Assembly (NCBI GenBank): GCA_945859605.1
Contig: OX243817.1
Span: forward strand, 16,685,552 to 16,749,551
Reading direction: 5' to 3'
DNA: 64,000 nucleotides
Source: Lumbricus rubellus
Lineage: Eukaryota; Annelida; Clitellata; Crassiclitellata; Lumbricidae
Shown here: positions 37,240 through 60,785 of the stretch, piece after piece
Layout of the letters: the number at the start of each line of letters is the position of its first letter
Position numbering within the stretch: position 1 is the first letter of the stretch
Translations under genes and position numbers: made by a program
Notes under the pieces: model-generated
What the model was told of the DNA's origin: nothing
The model's database searches: none
The model's input: only the letters and a program-made list of their open reading frames with translations

Positions 37240-40200
37240 AGTTTATTTTAAATATCTTTGTTACAATTAAAAACTATATGTGATAATAAAACACAGGTTT
37301 CACAATACTGTTGTATGGATTTCCATCCCAATTGAATTAAATATTAAACCAACTGTAGAATATTTTCAACTTTGTTTGAGTTCATAATGGTCGTGATGTT
37401 TCAAGTAGTTCACGAATTTTACAGGACAGACCAGTATTTCACGAAATTCCTGATAACTAATGATATGACCTTGAGAAGTAGTTCAAGCATTCTTTGCACA
37501 TACACCAAACTATGAAAAAAGACCTATGGAAAAACTATATTCCATATCTTGAAATGCTTCCATAATTCAAGATTAACCTCTTTTTGGCAATCTTGCAGAA
37601 AAATAAAAATATATCTTTGATAAAGTAGTAATAAAGAAGCTAATAAATTCGTAATAGCACAGCACAAAATTTATAAAACACATTCGATAAGCACTTGAAA
37701 CTGTTCGATCTGCCATGCTGGAGTCAGGCGCACCTATAGGTAGTTCCCTGGAAGAGGTGCTATATAAATAAATGAATAAAAACAGCAATTATACCTCTCG
37801 AGGTAGCACCTTGTTCTTGTTCGTTTTCTCGAAACTAACATCTGCCATGTCCAGCTGTCCCTCTGATGTAGTCAGGCTGAGACAAGTGCTTGCAGGAGAG
37901 TGCGGGTTGTAATGTGAAGGAGTTATAAACATTGGGTTAACGGATGGTGACATATCGTGCTGATACCCTAAATCACTCCCATGAGGCACTGACTTTGTCA
38001 TCGTCTGCAGTTTGTGCCAGCCAAGCCTCGAATCTCCTCCAAAACTGCGCAATGCAGAGAAATCATCATCGTTCTGAAACAATATAACATTCCATAATCA
38101 TCATCATTCTGAAACAATATAACATTCTATATAATCATCATCGTTCTGAAACAATATAACATTCTATAATCATCATTCTGAAGCAATACAACATTCTATA
38201 ATCCTCATCATTCTGAAAAAATTATAACATTCTATTTATTTTTCTTTAATTATTCAAAAATTATGAAGTAACTTCTATTGTGCCAGTGTCTAATAATGCC
38301 GCCTATTGTTCACGCTGGGTGTAGCCGGCTACTCCTACCTCAGACTCAGAGTAGCATTATGCCTAGCATAACGCACTAATCTCGACCAATGGATACGGAA
38401 TTAACCCACTATTCCAGCGTAGGTCAGATTTAAGCCAGGTGTTAGAGAGACACCATCTCATGCATGTGGTCCCTGGAGTGGAGGCCAGTTGGCACCACCA
38501 TACCCAGGAGGCAACAATTTACACCACACACTGATGGACAAGAAGCCAGTACACGACTTCCAGCATGTAGTTTGACACGTGACTAAATTTAGGTATTTTT
38601 CCAGCCATCCAGATGGTAAGCTGCAATAAGGAGATAGGCAATAGTTATGGTGAAACAAGTATCGGCGCTGTGCCAGTTGAGAGCAAGTGACAGTGCAAAG
38701 GTGACGCAGTTGATAGCAGTCACGACCCTGATTCAATATTCATAGGACTATGATCAAAGTGGAGAAAGTATATCTAGGCAGGAAATTCAGTAGAAAGGTC
38801 AATAAGGTTAAGTATAGCCAGCTACTGTCTGAAGCCCGGCCACAAGATTTTTTTATAGAATTTCGGCAGAGACAGTTTTTATGCCAATAGCCATGACAGT
38901 AGAGGCAGTGTTAGATGACAGACTTGGGATGCTACAAGTGTACTAACTCATATATCCATAACACCTGAAGCAGTAGCTGAAATTGCAGCCACTAGGAAGA
39001 TCGCAAAGTATGCAGGAATTCCCAGTACAAACAATTTCATTTCAGTGGCAATTGAGATCCTGGATCCCATCAATACCCAGGATATTCATTCTTATCAGAA
39101 CTACTGGATGATTAACCATGGTTTCGACAGACTTGCAGGAGACAGCACACCACTATCAGTGCCCTTCTGTTTGTATACAACATTTTATTGCTGCTTCCTT
39201 CCCATGCACTTTTGCACAATCGACCGGTGATGATGACTGTTAATTCCAGAATGACAGCTCTTCAAAGAGTTTCTTAGAGCACGAAAGATTACACCACGTA
39301 TCTACTGTGAAAAATGCCAATATTTACTAATAATTTCAAAATGACAATTCATTTGGCACCGTAACATTGTCCTACCACTTTTAGGGTGCCTATTATTAAA
39401 AAATGAGATTACATAAAGTTAGAATGATGAGACAATAATAAGCCCCTTACTTCAGAACGAGGAAATTTTTTCTGAAAGTTTTCACATAGTCCAGCCATGA
39501 CATCTGAATTTGAAGCTGGCAACTGACCTTCTGCAATGCCTTGGTGAATTCGAATTTTTTCTGAAATATATACAATATAATTATATATAAATATATAATA
39601 AAAACGTAAGAAATTCCCTTATAAGATATGCTGCAGAGCCATATGAATCATCCGGCAGACCACACATATTCATGTTTATAATCACTTCAAATGCACACAG
39701 TGCAGTATGACAGTATGATTACAAGTCGTAGTATGAACGGATGATCACAAGTTCTTAGAGGAGTCAAATTTCTCATTTTCATGCCATCTTTGTCAGCTGT
39801 AGCAACAAATACCTTATGACCAGGTTGTGTAGCAGCGAAGTAATATTCCACACTTGAACCAAATTTAGGGACTGTTGTATCAGAATTCAAGCCTAGTAAA
39901 GAACATGACAGTCATGCTCTTTCTAGTGTATCTAGTTGCCTACTACAAGCAATATACTCTAAATACTCAACTTAGGCTTCTGTAAGATCATGCAACTTGA
40001 ACTAAAAATCACATACCAAGTAGTGTCTTGTGTGCATGTCTCAGGGCATCCATGACCAGCTTGTCAACTTGAGGATGCTGTTGTTGATGATGGTGCTGCT
40101 CAAGTTTAGGGTTTCGAGCAAAGTAGTTCTGCAAGAGTCGGTCGAAGTCGGTTGGTAGATTGCTGATGAGACTGAACGGAAACTTGTTCGTGTTGTAGTT

Positions 40201-43200
40201 CATGTCAGCGATGATGAGGTCGCGCAAAAGAGAGAAGAGATAATGCATTTGATATGGTTCAGACCCTTCACCAAAGAAATTCTTCATAAAACTCTGCTGA
40301 ATAAGCGGAACATTGTTACAAGTGGAAGACCGATTCATACGTGAGCGAACAGCTGGAGGTTCAGTCGACCACGTTCCAATCGGATCTCTGACTGGTTGAG
40401 AATAATCAGAAATCCCTGCTGGATTTTCACCGGGATTCGAAGAGTAAGGAAGGACTTCTGGAATTGTCTCGAGACCCAACGGATTCACGGAAGCATTCAG
40501 GTAGTAAGAACTTGCACCAGAGGTTGGTCTTTGCCTGCAACTTGAGTATGAGTTTCCATAAGCGGTCGCTATGTTGCTTGTGGACGAAAAATTAGAGTTT
40601 CCTACAGAATGCTGGTGTCCGACTAGATAATTATTGTCTGATTCAGATTCTCCTTTACAGTATGCATTTGATGGCATGTTGCTGTAGCCTGGCATGCTAG
40701 AGTAATCAGGATAACTGTAAGATGCTCTTTTGCTGATGTCTTGTTGAAAGTGCATTGCTGGGTTTCCAGCAGCATAATTTTCATATGGGTTCCTTACTTT
40801 TGCCAAAGGCGCATTTCTTTGCAGGTTCTTGTTATAAAAGCTAGACTCATTTGGCACGTAAGCAGCAGCACTAGTGCTGCTGATTCTGCTGCTGACACGA
40901 CTTGGCACTGGTGGATGCGGAGATCCAGTTGCTTCCGATGGAGATGAGTACCATTTTCTCGGAGCACAAGATGCTGTGAAAGTATCACTCTGAAGTCTGC
41001 TACTTTGAGATGTGTAAACGGCATTATTGAAATACTGTTGTGAGTCATGCATGGGTTGAGGTTTGCTGAAAGTGCAGCTGGCACCACCTGCATAGCTGTA
41101 ATTGGAACCAGTACTTTCAGAACACCTGTAACCTGATACAGCTGGCGAACATCTAGAAATGGCAACAGGATTTTCTGCATGTTTAGAAAAGGATGCAATG
41201 CTTTCCGCATACCGGTTATTGGCGCCAGAGTTTGTCACGTGCCTGGAACTCGCATCAGCACCATGAAAGTTGAGGTTTATTGTCTTAGAATAATCGAAAT
41301 GATACACCGGATGAGGCTGGACTGCTCTGCTAGCGTCTTGTGACGTGAAGGCTGGGTGGGTGGTTGGAGCGTAAATATTTGCTCCACGAACAAAGCCGTA
41401 GGCCTCCGTCACCTCTGAAAAGAGATCCAGACCAGAATTGATAGTCCGTCGACGCTTGGAAGCTGGCAGTCCTGGACTGGAAGCATTTGAATTAATGCAG
41501 CTGGCATTTCTCAGGGTCTGTTCAAATTGTCCTCCTTCGGGTGGTTGACTAGATTCAGCCAGTCGCTCATTTCTGACTGGATTGCTGGGAACAAATCCTC
41601 TCGCACTTTGGTTATTCGCACAGTGTTGGTTTTCTGAAGGTCCCGGACATCGTCTCTTGGATCCGACTGATATGTGTTCTGTTCCCACTTCGGCCAGATA
41701 TGAAAAGGTCTGTTGTAGAATAAATATACAAGACATAGACAAATAAGATTGAAGCAAATGTGATAATGTAGCCATCAAATAAATATTTTTGGGAAGTATT
41801 TATGGATAAGTATTTCTTGGAATCTACACTCATCCATATTAAGGTATCTATACACACTGCTCAAGCAAAGAGCTGGGCAACCATAATGATATTTGGTTTT
41901 AAGTTCAAATCACCAAGTGCTAGCTTCTGTTTCTCACAAAGATTCATTCTGTCAGTTGAGGGTCCTGCCACATACTTCAAAAGTATACAGCAGTGGAGCC
42001 AATATATCATGCACGTTAAATTTTTTAATGCATTTTTAATGCAAAAAATACAGTACTGGACCACTGGTATATGACAGCGCTGTTTTTCAAAGGAGGGATA
42101 ATGACCCTGGTCCATGATTTCACTTGAAACAACCATCAGATTCTTTGTGAATTGTGATAGCAGTGCTACAGAAGTCATTAGATGAAGGCCAAGCATTCTA
42201 AACAATCGATCTAGACAAAAATTGTGCTACAGTTTTCTATCGTTTTAGGATGAGTTTATAAATAAAACTTGAAGTCATAACTTTGCTTTATCTCTTACTA
42301 GTACAGCATGCACAGCTGGGTCACAATTACTTTTCTTAATAATTAATAATAATAATTTTTTCTTTATCATTTATCCTGACAAATGCAGTGTGATTACATG
42401 AAACAATCTTAATTAATAATCAATCTTAAATACCAACTGAACAGACAGCCTGCAACATAACACCGCCAATAGCAGCCTACAGAGAACGTCTATCTACGGA
42501 GGCTTAGAGAATGAACTCAGCTCAGCTGATCTCCATGCCAGTGTGTTAACCAATGCACCACCGCACGAACTGAGAGGCAGAAGCATCAAAATTTATGCAA
42601 AATTCTACAATTCAAATCCCATCAGAAAAGTATTGCACAAATTGTACTCACTGATCCTACTCTGCCAACTGAATGACTTTCAGATTGTTCGAATTTCGGT
42701 GTTGTTGACATTTTTGCCTCCTCTTTAATTTGAAATTTCATCTGGCCATCACATCCACGCACTCTACCAGTTGAGCTGCTTGCCACGAGAGGTGGTCGGT
42801 GCACAACACTCTCGGATGAAAAGGGCAATGGCAATGTTGCACCAGCACTTCTGGATCCCTGATGAGATATTGTGTAGGTAGGTCTTGATACTGGGTTAAT
42901 TTGAGACTCATTCTGCACACGGATATTATTTGTATCAAGGATGTCTTGACCAAATAGATTGGTATATGGCAGTGAAGGATCAGTCTGAGATGGAATTTGC
43001 TGAGCAGCTGCTGGGTTTGGAAGAAGACTAACATCTTGCAAACCATACTAAACAAACAAAGCAAATATTTCACTTTAAAAAGAGTGAAAATGTAGTTGAT
43101 TAGTTCAGTCTTTATTAAATCAGTTCTAATCATTTCACAACCTAGAACTTAGATCACTACGATTATTATCATGGTCACCACAATCAGTGTATAATCCAAG

Positions 43201-43683
43201 AAAATTCTGAGTTACAGTACTATAGAATATGGAAGTAATAAGTCAAACTTTAATTGCCAGCAATATAGTTTTCAATGTAAGAAACTACATTCAAACTACT
43301 CAGGAGTCCTCCCAATCCAGCGACGACTACAGATAAAAGCCTTGAGCAACTGTAAAATGTTCACAGGCTAAATGACAAGCTGCAGATAGTAAGTTTAACA
43401 GCTGTGATACTGCCAGTCATCCATATGTAACAGCAAGAACAGTACCAAAGTTCTATCTTGATGCAGCAGCTAAGCAAAATAACTGGATGAGAATGACATA
43501 TCTGGATTAAACTACCTGAGAGTAGTTGCCAAAATAAAGTGCATCTGTTTCACCACCAAAATCAGCATAGAGTTCCTCAAGGAGATTGTTTTTGATACGC
43601 CCGTCACCATAGGTGTCATCTTCATCTGGATTGAATGACAGCGGATCAGACGGCAGATAACGGTTGTATGAGGAGCTGCTCAT
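36867..43683 (-). CDS. TALE-class homeobox transcription factor with long N-terminus
   Basis: Six coding exons join in frame on the minus strand: 43683-43516, 43047-42652, 41709-40017, 39560-39451, 38073-37795, 37100-36867, giving 959 aa. The ATG ([20 protein letters not shown]) follows an acceptor, so a 5' UTR exon lies upstream. Residues 1-~870 are low-complexity, rich in Ser, Asn, Tyr and Pro, with a basic KRRRTINSG near 290, a helical region around 690-760 ([36 protein letters not shown]) and a His/Gln run. The homeodomain is at the C-terminus (about 876-935): [16 protein letters not shown], the TALE loop HPYP, then [17 protein letters not shown]. The WFxNARRR helix 3 with Asn51 is intact. 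RRRLLP recalls TGIF and HPYP recalls PKNOX/Meis, but Tyr47 and Thr50 are unusual. I cannot assign a subfamily. Expected role: nuclear sequence-specific regulator. Confidence 0.85.
37695..37785 (+). repeat. LINE 3' tail in a TALE-gene intron
   Basis: GGCGCACCTATAGGTAGTTC then GAAGAGGTGCTATATAAATA and an AATGAATAAA tail, matching the 3' end pattern seen at 9860-9955 and 27965-28095. It lies just downstream of the exon 5 donor (37795), in antisense to the gene. Confidence 0.6.
38064..38230 (-). repeat. five tandem copies of a 3' splice site
   Basis: Five units of 32-37 bases each contain, on the minus strand, a pyrimidine-rich tract, YTTCAG and AAYGATGATGAT (or a close variant). The last (38073) is the acceptor of the TALE-gene exon 5. 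Alternative exon starts would fall at 38108, 38145, 38177 and 38212, adding 35, 72, 104 and 139 bases. Confidence 0.85.
38450..38745 (-). pseudogene. LINE C-terminal relic in a TALE-gene intron
   Basis: Degenerate minus-strand sequence alignable with the fragment at 26275-26715: [16 protein letters not shown] corresponds to MRDVLHWLPIPQWIIY, followed by [12 protein letters not shown]. It has multiple stops. Confidence 0.5.
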
Positions 43684-43684
43684 C

Positions 43685-45310
43685 CTGTCCAAAAAAGGAA
43701 TAAGAACAACGAGATTTATTATATTGACTCCAATTCTAGGTGGACATTTATTTAAATCTCCAACTACAGATTCTATGTAACTCTCAGACAAGTGGTTGAA
43801 GACTTCTTCCTCTTCCTGGCAAGGTAGCTCTGGACCAATCAAGGTTCGCATAACAATCATTCTTTATAATCTAGAACACTCCTATTGCCTCATCAACGTT
43901 ATGCAGTTGGGTCGAACTGCATCCTGTGCGTTTGTTATTATTTCATAGGCAAATTTAATTTGAGGCTCAATTGCTGACCAGTACCATTTCATCTTGTGTG
44001 CTAGGCAGGCTGCTAGCCAGTCTTTGGAAAACACAGATGCAACATTTGTTTCATTTTTGCTTCTGCGTTAGTGCCATCGCAGACTGCGCGTATGGATTAA
44101 GTTACGTGGGGGGGGTGCTCGTCATCTTTATTTAGTTCACCTTTCACCACGGGCTTATACAGCGAGAACGCAAATTCACGTGACTAGTAACGCTTGCTTG
44201 GTAACGGAACATTAAGCGATACACAGACAAAAGAACAGGGAATTTCAAAAATTGTCCCCGATACTATAGTTATGCCATTTTCACTAGATACTTATTATTA
44301 GTCAGACGGCATGCCTATCATCGGCAGATGGCTACCGTATCTAGATTATGATATATCGCACAGTAACACGACACAGTGGCTAACTTCATCGAACGAATAT
44401 GCAAAACAAGCGAAAGTTAGACAAACAAACCCGTAGTTTAATCCATAAATATTTCAGTTTAAATAGCCCTCGGTGTACATTTAATTTCAAATACGTCCGC
44501 CATCATGGGCACGTGACTAGATAACTGCCGCTGATAGGTTAAGATTCATCTTGCTGGTGAGATAGCATTCGCAAACAATCTTATAGCGCGTTGATTTATC
44601 GTAATCTTCAAATCACTTAAGCGACAGTCGAAATCGCAGAGCACCAGCTTATTCGCGAGCGCTGTGTCTAGTCAGAAAGGTTGTCATAAAGAATAGTCCT
44701 AATGAGGTCGTAGTCAGGTTACCGGATTTTTTCTGGTAGAAAAAACATGCAAAAATCAAAATAAATTATGATATTAGATAATTATCTAGATAGGCCTATT
44801 AGCCTATCACTGTCAAAAATATTTATACTGTAATATTATCTTGAGAATCTACCCGAGCTAAAAAGCCAATTCGTGGAAACCAGGCGTTCAGTCATTGAAC
44901 AGAAATTAAGGATGTTGTGATTACCGTCCCTTCAGTGATACAAAAGTTTGTTAAGAGGGAAACAGGTGAAGCCTTGAAGGCATGAATCCGTGCTACCGGT
45001 ATATTGAGCAAACCTTATTAACTAGCAGAGGTCTCCAAAGTGTGGTCCAGGGACCAACATAGATCCGCAAAGAATATGGCAGGGTTCGCGAGAATGGTCT
45101 GAAACTTGAAATTTTTTTAGTTTGTCTTTTGCCGAAAAATCTGACAACCTTTAGTTTAGTCTTTTCTCTCCCCCCCCCCACAAATCTAAAACTCGTGGCA
45201 ACTCTGGTTATTTGAAATATAACGACTTTCTTTTTTAGTCATCATCATAATTATGCTACTTTTCTCTCCCCCTTTCCCGCTGCATTGCTTGAGCGCTGAA
45301 AACTTGATGA
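43685..45310. promoter_or_regulatory. probable TALE-gene promoter region
   Basis: Upstream of the first TALE coding exon. Two CACGTG E-boxes, both followed by ACTAG (44177-44182 and 44510-44515), sit in a moderately CpG-bearing stretch; on the minus strand the second is followed by CATGATGGCGGACG, similar to YY1 sites. A partial hAT-like end (GCAGAGGTCTCCAAAGTGTG) lies at 45025. No other coding sequence seen. The transcription start is not determined. Confidence 0.35.
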
Positions 45311-45318
45311 GGCAGGGG

Positions 45319-45572
45319 CATAGGCGTACGGGAGATTTCAGCAGTGGGGGGGGGGGCAAAGATTGAACTTCTGCCCGAAAAATATATCCGGCTAAAAAGT
45401 TGACCTTTTTTTAGTCGTTCGGGACATGGTTTGCCCGAAAAACCAGACCTGCCCGCAAGTTGACGACCTTTTTTGTCGTTCGGGACTGTGTTGTGTTTGC
45501 CCAAAAAACCAGACTTGTCCGAAAGTTGGGGGGGCATTTGCCCCCTCTGGACCCCCGCCTCATACGCCTATA
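45319..45572. mobile_element. 254-bp hAT-type MITE with internal repeats
   Basis: Ends CATAGGCGTA and TACGCCTATA are inverse with one mismatch, with 8-bp flanks GGCAGGGG and GGCAGCGG (one mismatch). The interior repeats a ~60-base unit about three times (TTTGCCCGAAAAACCAGAC, then AAGTTGAC and TCGTTCGGGAC). Confidence 0.7.
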
Positions 45573-47520
45573 GGCAGCGGGGCACGTCCTATGCAAATCT
45601 CTGATTGGGGCCATGGCCAGATTGGCCAATCCCCCACCCCCGCACTGTGGCATACCATGACAAACAGGAACACTCTCCTCGTCTCTAGCCTTTCTAATAG
45701 CTGGAAAAGACCAGTCTTACAAACTCAAACTGGGAGCTTTGTATTTGCCAATTGTTGTTGTGGTGGCAGTGTTCACGACTACATTGAAGGGCACAACATT
45801 CATACATTCATATTTTGCTGGTGCTGTTTTATGCCCTAGGAACTTAGGAAGTCAAACAATAACAGACTAAGAGTAGAAAATGCGCAGAGATTTTCATGGC
45901 TCCAATTTAATTCTGATTGATCATGGATGGATCTTTTGGAGCTGACTAAATAACAGTAACCCAGTATTATTTTTCAAAACTATTACCCAGGTACAAGGAC
46001 TACCAGAACTCCACGACTGCCATAATTATTAGTGCAGGTGTGCACAGAGCCTTCAAGCTGCAGTTTGGATTCTTATTTGTCCATATTTCTCTTCTGTTTA
46101 ACACTCTTTAATGCACTAAGGTGTAAGTGAAAGAAGCATACAAATACAATAATGGAATTCCGTACAGAGATATCATCATATTCAATAAACACAAAATGTC
46201 TTTTTAACATTTATATGAGCAAATTCATGACAATACTTCAAGTAAGATGTACAGTAGAATGTTTGTGAATTCCTGATAACTAAAAAACATTGATGGATAG
46301 CAAATTAATCTTCTAGTGGACTAATAAGTAGACTAATATAATATTCAGTTTTATTATGCAGCCTTACTTCATATAATACTCAAGTCATAAACTGCTTCAT
46401 TGGCAGAAGTCCTCCCGCACAGCGTACACTTGTTTCTTTAGTACTAGCTCATCTAGACACAGGATAACTACAAGCTCACGAATGCTATAGTAGGATAAGT
46501 AAGGCTTATATATCAAATTATTGATGCATAATATAGATAAACAAAAGTACAACTATTGGCAGAATATAAGAAACTTACAGGATTGTATTAATGTTTGTAC
46601 TTCAAAGTGCTATCATTTATTACCATAATTCCAATAATTACTCCTTAGCAGCTATATTTTATGTGCAGTACATGACTTTTGTAACGAACAAGACACTACA
46701 ATGATGAATTAAGACGACAGAAGATAGGCAACAACCTTCAAAATACAAAACTCAATTTCTAAATATCTGACTTGTATCACCTGATATAGATTTTGCAGAC
46801 AATAATATACGTACAAAAAAGATCATTGCTATTTCTGTACAGAAATCTATCATTATAATCACTCACAACTCAGCTGCTACAGTAGTCTGTAATATTTATA
46901 GTAAATTTCAAGTGAAATCAAATGTGTTTTTTTCTGTTAGGAACCTAATAGTTAATAAACTATATAAACAAGAGCACTAATAAATCAGTCAATAATAAGT
47001 GTAAACCCTGATGCTATGAACAGTAGGCCTATGTTCATTATTACTTTTCGGAAATACTTAATATTAAGCAGGAGAGATAGAAATGCTAATGTGCAAAAGT
47101 TCCTAATTAGAATTCGTGCAATCAGCTATGACAATTTTGTTACTTTCATTCAGATATAGGGCTGCACAGATGATTTCCTAGAAATGTTCTTTTGTTGTAA
47201 AAAGACCCCAGATATCAATGATAAAAAAATCAATTAATGTCCAATTCACACTTCACATTATTACATTCTCTTATAAACACAAAAATATAATCTTAAAAAA
47301 TATAAGTTGATCCCCTCTGTAGGCTGCGGTTAACTAATGAATAAATTCTTTGATACATTAGCATAAACACAAGCATAGACGTTCGCACCCATTAAAATAC
47401 ATCATTTTTGCCTATAGCATGGAAATCTGAAGAACAAATCTTGCATCACTGGTAGTCAAGTATTTGAACCACGTATGCTGATTTCTTAAGCTTGTGGTCG
47501 AGTCCTTTATTTATTTGGTA
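45573..47520. other. no gene seen; AT-rich intergenic DNA
   Basis: Between the 45.3-kb MITE and the 3' end of xylulokinase I see no coding exon, transposon end or notable repeat. The lower-coordinate neighbour is transcribed leftwards, so much of this is 3' flank of xylulokinase. Confidence 0.6.
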
Positions 47521-47522
47521 GA

Positions 47523-58246
<10,724 letters not shown>

Positions 58247-58726
58247 CTAGAAAACAAAAACAACAACAACATAATCTCATCCAAATGAAAATATTGGCAG
58301 ATTATCATCCATAGCTCATTGTAACTCAATTGGAGATCCGATGAACATCAAAAATGCTTCCATTGATGACACAAGATGAAGTCAATCAAGACCAAATTAA
58401 TAGGTTAAACATGAAACAACTAAAACAAGACTTGGCAAGGAGGTTATGACCATCATGGCATCAGGTGTACACACTGGATTAATTAACATTTCAGCTGAAC
58501 CAGTTTATTAGGCATGTCGGTCGCTAATGAAGCAACCAAATTTAAAGTCAACCTGTTTGCTTGAAACACATGAATGCCCATGCAACATTCAAGTTCATGG
58601 GATGTGAACGGCCATAAACATCAATGGATGTGTGAAGGCCAAAGGTCATTCAGGTTTGTAAATTGTGAAAAGTTAGAAGAAATTTTCGTTTGTGGGATGC
58701 AATGGGCCAGCACACAGAAGGACACA

Positions 58727-58800
58727 TACATACATACATACATACATACATACATACATACATACATACATACATACATACATACATACATACATACATA
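58727..58800. repeat. (CATA)n microsatellite
   Basis: About 18 CATA units ending exactly at the left end of the mariner-like element at 58801; the TA target site is supplied by the repeat. Confidence 0.95.
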
Positions 58801-59808
58801 CAGGGTGGGCCAGCATAAATGAACCAACTTTGAATGCGTATAACTCCGCCAAATTTAGGAATTTATTTATACTTTATACGTCAAATTAAAGATATTTCAC
58901 TCAAGTATATGCACTGAAAAAATGGAACTGGTGCAAGTTTAGGTTTGAATTATATGCTCAGAACAGCGCTAGCTACCATATTTTGTTGTTTTCTATGACG
59001 CGATCTGGCGCCGTTGACAGACGGAGATCGCGTTTTGATCCTAATTTTCAGAACTGATAAGGGATGTAATTCGGTTGAAATGATTTACAAATTTTCTAAC
59101 AGTGGATGGAATAAACATTACCTTGAATTATCTGCTACTGAAAATTGATAAAAAACAGGACTTTCTAATCGTAAACCATGGGAATTACGGTGCGCATATC
59201 CACTAACTTGTGTCCGAATAAATTGGCCGTCAAGACAACGACCCGGATAGGCTCTACAGGCAAATCTCCCCAGGTCAATCAGCGCGAAACAGGGAGTCCT
59301 AGAAACACCGTACAACATATTCTAAAAGATGATCTAAATTTATTTGTGGACATGATGTCCAACAGCATTCCAACACTGACGCAAAGAAACGGCTACAGGC
59401 CTAGCGAAACAGGCAGCGAAACCTGCAGCCAGCCGTTTCTTTGCGTCTAAAGCAGCGCGCACGGCTGTTGATAAAATTGAAAGAAAATGGTTTTGCGACG
59501 AGAAGATATTCATGGTAGATACTTCTAAAAACACCTAAAATGATCGTGTTTATGCACGTGTTAGCGAAAAACGATTTTTGAATATCTCGGCGAAACGGCG
59601 CCTTATTACGTCACAAATGACAACAAAATATGGTAGCTAGCGCTGTTCCTAGCATATAATTAAAACCTGAACTTGTACAAGTTCCATTTTTTCAGCGCAT
59701 ATACTTGAGTGAAATATCTTTAATTTGACACATAAAGTATAAATAAATTCCATAAATTGGCGGAGTTATAAGCATGCAAAGTTGGTTCATTTATGCTGGC
59801 TCACCCTG
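58801..59808 (+). mobile_element. 1.0-kb mariner/IS630-like element with ~200-bp inverted ends
   Basis: Left end CAGGGTGGGCCAGCATAAAT and right end CATTTATGCTGGCTCACCCTG are inverse, and the pairing continues for about 200 bases on each side (58801-59005 and 59605-59808), flanked by TA. The middle encodes a relic of a transposase helix-turn-helix on the plus strand (GSPRNTVQHILKDDLNL) inside a 90-codon frame (59178-59450), followed by a small inner palindrome (GCAAAGAAACGGCT... 59390-59445). It is a deletion derivative, not autonomous. Confidence 0.8.
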
Positions 59809-59810
59809 TA

Positions 59811-60785
59811 CATGCACAGATACAAATAATTTCATTGCTGCATGTAATTTGTGCTGCTCAGCATTTTTGTTACATGCCATGATGGAACTGGACAGCTAGC
59901 AGTTCTTTTCTGCATCTGTACCACATAGACCGATTCTGCCATCAAACCAAAGGTCATGTTTCAACAATGGTGGTGGAACTGTGCTGAGAGTGGAACAATT
60001 TCAAACTGACACAATGCAGTATGATTACACGATTCATAGTATGAACAGATGATAGTGCAAGTTATTACGAATTTAACTGTCGGTAGCCATGTAAGGCGTC
60101 CATCATGTACTACAAATGGAAGGTGGAGATGAACCTTTGGCAGGGCAGCTGGAAGCGATCCTGTATAAGTGCGCTCTTCACGCCAGATTGTTTACCATCA
60201 ACCCATACCCTCATCATTGTTGAGAGGAGGGTGAATGCTCAATCGGTCCATGGACTGGGTCGCCAGTATTCTGTCCGACATCTGACTCCAGTCTTTAAAG
60301 AGGACTAAAGGTTCTTGTATCGGTATTAGATCAGTGTTACAATGATAACAGTTGTTCAAAAGCGACCTTTGTCGGAGAACAAGCCATGAATAACTGTTGA
60401 CAACAAATTCTCCGAGGCAGAATGTCTGGCTTCAGCAGACATTGAACTCAACATAAAACCAAACAATCAGGTGACAACGAGAATGCACTTTGTTACACAA
60501 CAATGTCCTGGTCTGACCAACTGTCCTCCTCATACCCAACAAAGCATAGACATGCATCTGAAATGTTGGTCTATTTATACGTTACACCAATTGTTGGATT
60601 CCGTCTGTCAGTATAACTATAGCCACGAGCTTGCAAAAATATTTTCGAGAAAAAAAGACGGAACTTTGTGTGATTTTCCAAGTGCAGCATATTTGCACAT
60701 GCCAACATACAGGGTAAGACCTAAGAGGACTAACAATGTTTATTCTGTGAGAAACTTACACAACGTATTGTTGGCTTGTGTAGGT
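59811..60785. other. no gene seen; short dispersed repeat at 60010-60085
   Basis: The segment at 60010-60085 (CAGTATGATTACACGATTCA and AGTATGAACAGATGAT) is about 80 percent similar to 39695-39770. No N-terminal xylulokinase exon was recognised here. Confidence 0.5.

Noticed and set aside
39687..39892. A 67-codon minus frame with an acceptor, looking like a further TALE-gene exon
   Set aside because: Its end phase cannot join the next exon without a stop, no good donor exists, and part of it is a dispersed repeat. Joining 40017 directly to 39560 keeps the frame perfectly.
42740..42790. tRNA A-box-like sequence on the minus strand (AACTGGTAGAGTGCG)
   Set aside because: It is part of TALE coding exon 2 and has no B box or cloverleaf.
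45025..45190. A second hAT element starting GCAGAGGTCTCCAAAGTGTG
   Set aside because: Only one end is present; no matching right end or target duplication found.
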